DNA of 5,485 nt from Bacilli bacterium (GTDB lineage: Bacteria; Bacillota_I; Bacilli_A; RF39; UBA660), in NCBI GenBank assembly GCA_017888105.1, contig JAGHGS010000107.1, positions 1 to 5,485 on the forward strand. Direction: 5' to 3'. Below the pieces are notes generated by a model. That model was not told where the DNA came from. It worked only from the letters and a program-made list of their open reading frames with translations, and made no database searches. Below, in pieces: positions 1 to 4,689 of the stretch. A program made the translations under genes and the position numbers. The number at the start of each line of letters is the position of its first letter. Position 1 is the first letter of the stretch.

Positions 1-125
1 ATTCTCCAGCATATGTAAGAGATGACTTAACAGATGATTTACACGAAGTTTTTGGCTTTAGAACGGACTTTGAGATAGTTTCTTATGAAGATTTTAAAAA
101 AATTTTTGAACAAGTTAAAAAGTAA
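1..125 (+). CDS. C-terminal end of a probable IS1634/IS4-like DDE transposase (partial, 5' end outside window)
   Basis: An open frame enters from the left edge (first full codon at position 3) and ends at TAA 123-125, leaving 40 visible residues. They include the stretch YVRDDLTDDLHEVFGFRTDF, then a Lys-rich end (FKKIFEQVKK). From memory, the pattern 'TDxLHExFGFRTDxxIV...KK' resembles the C-terminus of IS1634/IS4-group DDE transposases, which cut and paste insertion sequences; this was not checked by a search. No catalytic residue lies in the visible part, so it cannot be said whether the enzyme is intact. A strong terminator follows 17 bases after the stop, as expected for the end of a transcription unit. 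It could instead be the tail of an unrelated cytosolic protein. Confidence 0.6.
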   Translation, partial: SPAYVRDDLTDDLHEVFGFRTDFEIVSYEDFKKIFEQVKK

Positions 126-142
126 AATACTACGCAGATTTT

Positions 143-189
143 AAAAAGCTCATAAACCCGTATAAATAAAGGGATCATGAGCTTTTTTT
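143..189 (+). terminator. Rho-independent terminator after the transposase fragment, probably bidirectional
   Basis: An 11-bp perfect stem pairs AAAAAGCTCAT (143-153) with ATGAGCTTTTT (177-187), and an inner CCC/GGG (157-159 with 171-173) can pair too. Seven T residues (183-189) follow on the + strand. The minus strand also ends the stem with five T residues, so the hairpin could stop the leftward membrane-protein transcript as well. Confidence 0.85.
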
Positions 190-199
190 GCTATTCAAC

Positions 200-230
200 T
201 GTCAAACGGGAGAGTATATTACTTTTGACA
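200..230. repeat. Short inverted repeat, possible IS-end or operator sequence
   Basis: TGTCAAA (200-206) and TTTGACA (224-230) form an inverted repeat separated by 17 bases, just beyond the transposase terminator. Its position fits the right-end region of an insertion sequence whose transposase ends at 125. No matching left end is in the window and no target duplication can be identified, so the element boundary is undefined. Chance occurrence in AT-rich DNA is possible. Confidence 0.3.
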
Positions 231-254
231 TAAATTTCACAATATCCCCTATTA

Positions 255-285
255 AAAATCACTTTTAATGAATCTTTTTAAAAGT
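255..285 (-). terminator. Weak hairpin at the end of the small membrane-protein gene
   Basis: On the minus strand ACTTTTA (285-279) pairs with TAAAAGT (267-261), with an 11-base loop. GATTTTT follows. The stem is only 7 bp with one G-C pair and overlaps the stop codon at 267-265. The stronger hairpin at 143-189 may be the real terminator for this gene. Confidence 0.3.
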
Positions 286-594
286 AGAGAACTTACGATT
301 TACACTTGAAAAATCTTCCCTAAAAATAACTTTTCCTTCTAAAAATAACTGAGTTACCATTTTCCGATAAATATGATTATGAAAACCTAATAAATAAATA
401 TCATAAATCATATTAACAAAAGGAAAACAAACTTTTATAAATAAAAAAACTAACTTACTTAACTCATCCAATCTTGATGGTTTTTCCAACACCTCAATTC
501 CATCCTGTTTAAATCGTTCCGTAAAGAAAATCGTCATAATATGTACAACAACAACACTAAAAATAACAGTAATTAAATAAAAATAAAACAACAC
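265..594 (-). CDS. Small two-helix membrane protein of unknown function (GTG start)
   Basis: I do not recognise this 109-residue protein. It shows a hydrophobic segment at about residues 2-24 (rich in V, I, F), a charged loop (ERFKQDGIEVLEKPSRLDE, about 26-44), a second hydrophobic segment at about 48-70, and a basic 39-residue tail with several Lys/Arg. This suggests an inner-membrane protein with two helices. The frame stays open upstream to a TTG at 657, but that TTG is the first half of the -35 box of a good promoter and has no ribosome binding site. The GTG at 594 has AGGAG (609-605) ten bases upstream and is chosen here; the TTG at 591 is a second option at 13 bases. The gene is single, between a tRNA and a mobile-element remnant. 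A real gene is supported mainly by the promoter and ribosome binding site. Confidence 0.6.
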   Translation of the reverse strand: MLFYFYLITVIFSVVVVHIMTIFFTERFKQDGIEVLEKPSRLDELSKLVFLFIKVCFPFVNMIYDIYLLGFHNHIYRKMVTQLFLEGKVIFREDFSSVNRKFSTFKKIH

Positions 595-604
595 GAAATA
601 GAAT

Positions 605-611
605 CTCCTTT
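605..611 (-). promoter_or_regulatory. Ribosome binding site that sets the GTG start of the membrane protein
   Basis: AAAGGAG (611-605 on the minus strand) lies inside the longer open frame. It is 10 bases from GTG 594. A strong Shine-Dalgarno here is unexplained if translation began at 657, so it argues for the shorter protein. Confidence 0.75.
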
Positions 612-627
612 CAAGGGTGGGAGTTCC

Positions 628-657
628 ATAATAACATATCAAAAGATTAAGTGTCAA
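628..657 (-). promoter_or_regulatory. Sigma-A-type promoter of the small membrane-protein gene
   Basis: Minus strand: consensus -35 TTGACA (657-652), an 18-base spacer, then -10 TATTAT (633-628). The -10 is preceded by TGT (636-634), giving an extended -10. The predicted transcript start is near 621, leaving a leader of about 27 bases with the AAAGGAG site before GTG 594. Confidence 0.82.
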
Positions 658-760
658 TTTATGAAAAGAAGATTAACACAAATTAGACATCCAAGAACAT
701 AAAAATTAACTCATATTAATTTACTTAAATTTTTCTATTGCATTTTATTTCCTATAAGAG

Positions 761-787
761 AAAAAAATCAAGCATAAAGCTTGATTT
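761..787 (-). terminator. Rho-independent terminator of the tRNA-Thr gene
   Basis: Minus strand: AAATCAAGC (787-779), loop TTTAT, GCTTGATTT (773-765), continuing into a run of seven T residues (767-761). It starts 10 bases after the encoded CCA of the tRNA. Confidence 0.92.
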
Positions 788-797
788 AAAAACAAAA

Positions 798-873
798 TGG
801 TGCTGAAAAGAAGACTCGAACTTCCGACCTACGCATTACGAGTGCGTTGCTCTACCAACTGAGCTATTTCAGC
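798..873 (-). tRNA. tRNA-Thr (anticodon CGU), CCA encoded
   Basis: The minus strand folds as a full 76-base tRNA. The acceptor stem GCTGAAA (873-867) pairs with TTTCAGC (808-802), followed by discriminator A and encoded CCA (800-798). The D arm is GCTC...GAGC with GG in the loop. The anticodon stem is ACGCA/TGCGT with loop CTCGTAA, giving anticodon CGT, which reads the threonine codon ACG. The T arm is GGAAG/CTTCT with loop TTCGAGT. The variable loop AGGTC is short. In an AT-rich genome this reads a rare codon, usually alongside a UGU isoacceptor elsewhere. It stands as a single transcription unit with its own promoter and terminator. Confidence 0.97.
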
Positions 874-883
874 ACGTATTAAT

Positions 884-892
884 ATTATAACA
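884..892 (-). promoter_or_regulatory. Extended -10 promoter of the tRNA-Thr gene
   Basis: Minus strand TGTTATAAT: consensus TATAAT (889-884) with TG one base upstream (892-891). The mature tRNA 5' end is 11 bases downstream of the -10. At 17-base spacing the -35 position is TTTCCC (912-907), a poor match lying inside the sigma-gene terminator stem, so the extended -10 probably does the work. Confidence 0.72.
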
Positions 893-893
893 C

Positions 894-922
894 AAAAAAT
901 ACTTTAGGGAAACCTAAAGTAT
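894..922 (-). terminator. Rho-independent terminator of the STAS-sigma operon
   Basis: Minus strand: ATACTTTAGG (922-913), loop TTTC (912-909), CCTAAAGTAT (908-899), a perfect 10-bp stem. The T run 899-894 follows directly. The stem shares its first base with the last base region of the sigma-gene stop codon (TGA 924-922). Confidence 0.93.
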
Positions 923-1560
923 CACATTAAAGCCATTTTCATTTTTTCTAAACTTTTTTTCTCATAACGACTAACCATAACTTGCGTCATATTAAGTTTT
1001 TTTGCTACTTCACTTTGTGTTAAATCATCATAATAACGAGCCTTTATGATTTCTAATTCATCACTATTTAAAACCTTAAAACTATCATCTATATCTATTT
1101 TAAGATCCACATTTACTGAATGTTTATCTGCAATTACTTCATGTAAATTAAGTTCATTTGCCTCATCATCAAGTGAAATCATGGATTGACTACACAACAC
1201 AGCTTCGCGAATCAAATTATAATCCATTTCCAAAAATTGTGCTACTTCTAAATCACTAGGAATATAACCAAATCGTTGGGCAAGTTCATATCGTGTCTTT
1301 TCTACAACTTTATATAATTTAAGCAATTCTTTACTAACTTTAATATCTTTATTCGAATTAACAAGTTGATACATTTCTCCAAAAATATAAGGATATGCAT
1401 AAGTACTAAATTTTGCATCACCTTGTTTAAAGTTTTGATAAGCCTTGAGTAAACCAATAACTCCTACTTGTATCAAATCTTCTCTAGAAGAATTATAAAA
1501 TTTATTAGCGATTTTTTTTATTAACCCCATATGAGTTTCAATTAATTCATTTGTTGTCAT
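922..1560 (-). CDS. SigF/SigG/SigB-group alternative sigma factor, short form
   Basis: This 212-residue protein directs RNA polymerase to a special promoter set. Region 2 is at about residues 5-67, with EDLIQVGVIGLLKAYQNF and KFSTYAYPYIFGEM, the hallmark of the sporulation/stress sigma-70 group (SigF has KFSTYAVPMIIGEI). Region 3 is at about 74-122 (IKVSKELLKLYKVVEKTRYE). Region 4.2, at about 181-208, has TQSEVAKKLNMTQVMVSRYE, close to the SigF/SigG helix-turn-helix. It is shorter than Bacillus SigF (about 255) and lacks the N-terminal segment before region 2.1. Its ATG overlaps the stop of the STAS gene (TAATG) and has no Shine-Dalgarno, so translation is probably coupled. The STAS neighbour implies partner-switching control, but no kinase gene lies beside it. 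Whether it serves sporulation or a stress regulon cannot be told. Confidence 0.9.
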   Translation of the reverse strand: MTTNELIETHMGLIKKIANKFYNSSREDLIQVGVIGLLKAYQNFKQGDAKFSTYAYPYIFGEMYQLVNSNKDIKVSKELLKLYKVVEKTRYELAQRFGYIPSDLEVAQFLEMDYNLIREAVLCSQSMISLDDEANELNLHEVIADKHSVNVDLKIDIDDSFKVLNSDELEIIKARYYDDLTQSEVAKKLNMTQVMVSRYEKKSLEKMKMALM

Positions 1561-1892
1561 TAAATACTAATTAAATGATAAGCAGCAAGTTCATTACTAG
1601 CCACTCTCATTCGAAGCCTTTTCATTTTTTCTCTTAAAAAATCGCTAACTTCACACAAACAAATCTTACCCTTATTCGTTCGAATTGCACACTTCACATT
1701 AAGAAGTGCATCCAATCCTGACTCATCAATCCCCTCTAAGTCATACAAATTAAATACCAAATATTTAACTTTATGCTTTAGAACAACGGGAACAACATAA
1801 TTATTTATTTTATAACACACTTTTCGATCCAATACCCCTTTTAACCGAACATATAAAATCCCTTTCTCATATTCCATATCTACTTTTAACAT
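1560..1892 (-). CDS. STAS-domain anti-sigma factor antagonist, SpoIIAA/RsbV-like
   Basis: This 110-residue single-domain protein has the STAS fold order: N-terminal strands (MEYEKGILYVRLKGVLD), a helix, strand YLVFNLYDL, then the switch motif GIDESGLDALL and a final strand/helix part (GKICLCEVS...). The motif aligns with SpoIIAA MDSSGLGVIL, and the Ser next to Gly (Ser58 with this start) matches the phosphorylated Ser. In the known system the unphosphorylated protein binds the anti-sigma kinase and frees the sigma factor. The frame also allows a GTG at 1898, but AGGAG (1905-1901) is only 2 bases from it and 8 bases from ATG 1892, so ATG 1892 is chosen. It is the first gene of the operon with the sigma gene and overlaps it by one base. 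Confidence 0.85.
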   Translation of the reverse strand: MLKVDMEYEKGILYVRLKGVLDRKVCYKINNYVVPVVLKHKVKYLVFNLYDLEGIDESGLDALLNVKCAIRTNKGKICLCEVSDFLREKMKRLRMRVASNELAAYHLISI

Positions 1893-1900
1893 ATCCACTT

Positions 1901-1907
1901 CTCCTTT
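1901..1907 (-). promoter_or_regulatory. Ribosome binding site that sets the ATG start of the STAS gene
   Basis: Minus strand AAAGGAG (1907-1901). Spacing is 8 bases to ATG 1892, against 2 bases to the upstream in-frame GTG 1898, which favours the ATG. Confidence 0.8.
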
Positions 1908-1915
1908 GCTACTTT

Positions 1916-1944
1916 AATATAGTACAAAAGAATTTAATTTTAAA
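1916..1944 (-). promoter_or_regulatory. Candidate promoter of the STAS-sigma operon
   Basis: Minus strand TTTAAA (1944-1939), a 17-base spacer and TATATT (1921-1916) make a moderate sigma-A-type promoter with a leader of under 20 bases. The same place reads GTTTAA (1945-1940), the -35 of SigB-type promoters, but no GGGTAT-like -10 follows at the right distance. Autoregulation by its own sigma factor is therefore not supported, only not excluded. Confidence 0.5.
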
Positions 1945-1971
1945 CACGTTCGACAAAGGTTTCCAAAACTT

Positions 1972-2015
1972 CTATCTTTTTGCATTTAAAGATGATATAA
2001 TAGATGTAAAGATAG
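1972..2015 (+). promoter_or_regulatory. Inverted repeat flanking the ABC-operon promoter, possible operator
   Basis: CTATCTTT (1972-1979) and AAAGATAG (2008-2015) are perfect inverted repeats on either side of the -10 box. A third partial copy, AAAGAT, lies at 1988-1993. The arms cover the -35 position and the expected transcript start, a common operator placement. No regulator gene is adjacent, and the AT-rich context makes chance plausible. Confidence 0.35.
1993..2001 (+). promoter_or_regulatory. Extended -10 promoter of the ABC transporter operon
   Basis: TGATATAAT: consensus TATAAT (1996-2001) with TG at 1993-1994. At 17-base spacing the -35 position reads TATCTT (1973-1978), which is weak. 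The predicted start near 2008 gives a leader of about 18 bases that contains AGGAG (2014-2018), 7 bases from ATG 2026. Confidence 0.7.
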
Positions 2016-2025
2016 GAGTGGAGTT

Positions 2026-2688
2026 ATGAATATTGAAAATCTTTGTAAGATTTATAAAACCAAAAATGATGAAGTAAAAGCTTTAGACAATGTATCATAC
2101 GAATTCAAACCAGGAAAATTATACGCCATCATGGGACATAGTGGCTCAGGTAAATCCACATTAATTTCTATTTTAGGTCTAATTGAAACATATACTAGTG
2201 GAAAAATTACGATTGACAAAAAAGATATAAGCAAACTAAAAGACGATGAACTATCTGATTTAAGAATGAAATATATTGGCTTTGTTTTCCAAGATTTTTA
2301 TTTAGATGAACACTTAAAAGCTTATGAAAATGTCATGTTACCAATGTTAATTAATAAGGAAATTAAAAAAGAAGAAAGAAAAGAAAAAGCCATAAAATTA
2401 TTAACTGATTTAGGTTTAAAAGACAGAATCAATCACTTTCCAAAAGAAATGAGCGGAGGAGAACAACAACGTGTTGCGATTGCCAGAAGCCTCGCCAACG
2501 CCCCTGAAATTATTCTAGCCGATGACCCAACTGGCAATCTAGATGAAGAAAATGAAAAATTAGTATTTGAAACTCTAAAAGATTTAGCAAAAAAAGGAAA
2601 ATGTGTCATTGTAGTAACTCACAGTGAAGAAATAAAAAAATATGCAGATGAAATACTAAAAATTACTAAAGGAAAATTAGAGTCATGA
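2026..2688 (+). CDS. ABC transporter ATP-binding protein, MacB/LolD (3.A.1.122/125-like) family
   Basis: This 220-residue cytoplasmic ATPase should dimerise and power the two FtsX-like permeases encoded next. Visible motifs: Walker A GHSGSGKST (residues 37-45), Q-loop Gln89 (FVFQDFY), signature MSGGEQQRVAIARSLAN (142-158), Walker B IILADDP (162-168), D-loop GNLD (170-173), and H-loop His199 (VVTHS). The length is typical for LolD/MacB-type ATPases. Odd point: the usual catalytic Glu of Walker B (ADEPTGNLD) is Asp167 here (ADDPTGNLD). All other motifs are intact, so the protein may still hydrolyse ATP, perhaps more slowly. It is the first gene of the operon and overlaps the next by four bases (ATGA). 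The substrate is unknown; peptides, bacteriocins or lipoproteins are typical of the family. Confidence 0.95.
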   Translation: MNIENLCKIYKTKNDEVKALDNVSYEFKPGKLYAIMGHSGSGKSTLISILGLIETYTSGKITIDKKDISKLKDDELSDLRMKYIGFVFQDFYLDEHLKAYENVMLPMLINKEIKKEERKEKAIKLLTDLGLKDRINHFPKEMSGGEQQRVAIARSLANAPEIILADDPTGNLDEENEKLVFETLKDLAKKGKCVIVVTHSEEIKKYADEILKITKGKLES

Positions 2689-3803
2689 ATTTAAAAGATC
2701 AACTATGGATTATAAAATCTAGATTATTAGAAAAAAGAAATCTTCTCTTTATGCTTGTTTTATTTTTCGTTTTTATTGTGATTATTATTTCACTAACCTT
2801 TTATAATTGTATCAAATTCATTAATTATTCCGATATAGTAAAACCAAATAGCCGAAATATTTACATAGAAATAGATAATCCTTCAGAAGAATCATTAAAG
2901 CAAATAAACCAAATAACTCATGTCATTTTTGCTATAAGTGGACAAACTTACCAAATAGGTTTTTTTAATAATAAATCTTCAAATCATGTATATATAACCC
3001 CTCTAATTGAAAAAGAAGAAATAACTTTAATAAACGGAAAAAATTTAAAAAATAAAAATGATATGCTTTGTCCAAATAATTTTTACCCTTATGATTTTAA
3101 AGATATTATAGACACTAAAAATTATTTAAAAGGAAAAGAAGTATTAAATAAAACCGTAACAATAAATAATGAAGTTTTTACAATCGTAGGAACTTATGAT
3201 GCTCCAAAAATCAGAAATACTACTTATAATTGCTATATATCTGAAAAAGACTTCCAAAAATTAGTAACCAATCATAACAATATTACGATACGAGTAGATA
3301 AACTAGAAAATAGAAATCTTGTCATACAAGAATTAAAAAAGATGGGTTATAATAACATAAATACCCAATATATAAATTTCAATAACAACTTAATTTATAC
3401 AGGAATTACAATTATTTTAATTATTTTATTTATCTCCTTTGCCATTATTTACAATTTTACTAAGAAAAAAATAAGATATCATCTCAATAATTACGGAATC
3501 TTAAAGGCAAGTGGATATAAAAACAAACAACTATTTCACATTGAACTATTAGAAAATCTTATAATTGGTACGATTTGTTTTATGATTTCAACAATTAGTT
3601 TTATCATTGTCTATAACTCGATTGTTACGAACATAAATATTCTAAATATAGCAGTATATAATAGTGAAATAACTCTAGAAATAAATTATTTCTACATTTT
3701 TATTAGTTACATAACAATATTAATATTAATTTATATTGCAACAAAATATTTAACTCACAAATATTTAAATATTTCTATCCACTATATGTTAAAGGAGGAA
3801 TAA
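2685..3803 (+). CDS. FtsX-like ABC permease with MacB-type extracellular domain (four helices)
   Basis: This 372-residue membrane subunit has the usual MacB/LolC layout. Helix 1 is at about residues 19-39, a large extracellular domain at about 43-235 includes TVTINNEVFTIVGTYD near its second half, and FtsX-type helices lie at about 236-258, 290-312 and 333-352. Between helices 2 and 3 is the cytoplasmic coupling segment GILKASGYKNKQ (271-282), a recognisable FtsX-family pattern. Its ATG overlaps the ATPase stop (ATGA 2685-2688), and AAAGGA lies about 11 bases upstream, so translation is probably coupled. It should pair with the second permease as a heterodimer, as LolC does with LolE, moving or pulling on substrates from the outer face of the membrane. 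The substrate is not evident. Confidence 0.87.
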   Translation: MNLKDQLWIIKSRLLEKRNLLFMLVLFFVFIVIIISLTFYNCIKFINYSDIVKPNSRNIYIEIDNPSEESLKQINQITHVIFAISGQTYQIGFFNNKSSNHVYITPLIEKEEITLINGKNLKNKNDMLCPNNFYPYDFKDIIDTKNYLKGKEVLNKTVTINNEVFTIVGTYDAPKIRNTTYNCYISEKDFQKLVTNHNNITIRVDKLENRNLVIQELKKMGYNNINTQYINFNNNLIYTGITIILIILFISFAIIYNFTKKKIRYHLNNYGILKASGYKNKQLFHIELLENLIIGTICFMISTISFIIVYNSIVTNINILNIAVYNSEITLEINYFYIFISYITILILIYIATKYLTHKYLNISIHYMLKEE

Positions 3804-3805
3804 AA

Positions 3806-4663
3806 ATGATTATATTAAAAAGTTTTTATCGTAAAAAAAGCACAAAAATATATTTAACAGTAATCACCCTTCTATTTATTGGTATAATTAGCTTATTTAT
3901 TGCAAGATGCTATAATATAAATGAAGCCAATAAAATTTATTATAAATCATATATAATTTTTAGTGCAAATAAAGAAGATTTAACAAAGATTGAAAATATA
4001 AAAGGGATTAACTCACTAAAATTTGGATTAAAAGGTCAAAATACAACAAAAGATTGTATGGAAGAACCCGATTGTGAACCAAACTATTTAGTAATATTTA
4101 ATGATAACACTATTGTAAAAAATCATGCAAAAATTACACTCTTTAATCCGAAAACAGGCATTCTACTATTTAATAACGAAAAAATAACTTTTACAATAGA
4201 TCAAATCATTGAGCCAAAAAAAGAAGAAAACTATTCTAGTTTATATATAAGCAAAACGGATTTTAATACTTTAAGTTCCAAAACAAACGAATATTTTTAC
4301 ATATTAACACCAAAAAAATGGTTAGATAGAGAAAAAATAATAAAGACATTAAAAAAAGAAATCTCATCTTTATCCAATTTAGAAGAACACGAATATAGCA
4401 TTAGAACTTTTGAATATTATACGCTAAATATTACTATTACTACCATTTTTCTAATTATTTTAAGTATAATTTTCTTAATTATTCTACTAATAAATACGAA
4501 AAATATTTTAATAGATGAAAATAAAAACTCTAAACTTCTAAAATGTCTAGGATTTCACAAGAGTACTATTAAAAAGTATAATGTTTTAAAAATTATATCT
4601 TTGTTAGTATTGTCAATCATAATTAGCACATTAACAATAAGTTTAATAATTATTGTATTTTAA
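3806..4663 (+). CDS. Second FtsX-like permease subunit, lacking the fourth helix
   Basis: This 285-residue protein follows the first permease by 2 bases, with a consensus AAAGGAGG (3791-3798) inside the end of that gene. Helix 1 is at about residues 15-33, and an extracellular domain of about 170 residues carries Cys84 and Cys90 (CMEEPDC). Helix 2 is at about 204-229, the coupling segment KLLKCLGFHKSTIKKY at 243-258, and helix 3 at about 259-285, where the protein stops. FtsX-type permeases normally have a fourth helix; the first permease has about 60 more residues after helix 3. The stop TAA (4661-4663) lies inside the hairpin shared with the convergent gene. The protein may be a 3' truncation or a natural short form; it was probably once a full partner of the first permease. 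Confidence 0.8.
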   Translation: MIILKSFYRKKSTKIYLTVITLLFIGIISLFIARCYNINEANKIYYKSYIIFSANKEDLTKIENIKGINSLKFGLKGQNTTKDCMEEPDCEPNYLVIFNDNTIVKNHAKITLFNPKTGILLFNNEKITFTIDQIIEPKKEENYSSLYISKTDFNTLSSKTNEYFYILTPKKWLDREKIIKTLKKEISSLSNLEEHEYSIRTFEYYTLNITITTIFLIILSIIFLIILLINTKNILIDENKNSKLLKCLGFHKSTIKKYNVLKIISLLVLSIIISTLTISLIIIVF

Positions 4664-4689
4664 AAGAAGATTTAATCATCTTCTTTTAA
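4660..4689. terminator. Bidirectional terminator shared by two convergent genes, overlapping both coding ends
   Basis: A perfect 12-bp stem, TTAAAAGAAGAT (4660-4671) with ATCTTCTTTTAA (4678-4689), has a 6-base loop TTAATC. T-rich sequence follows on both strands. It contains the last stop of the ABC operon (4661-4663) and the stop plus last codons of the minus-strand gene (stop 4674-4672). Only three G-C pairs are present, so strength is uncertain. Confidence 0.7.

Noticed and set aside
658..760. Possible further gene between the membrane protein and the tRNA terminator
   Set aside because: No open frame with a ribosome binding site was seen; the stretch is plain AT-rich spacer.
1950..1970. 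GGAAAC on the minus strand as an ECF sigma -35 element
   Set aside because: No CGTC/CGTA-like -10 is found 16-17 bases downstream.
2052..2234. 60-codon open frame on the minus strand
   Set aside because: It lies wholly antisense to the Walker A region of a clear ABC ATPase gene and its translation shows no family features.
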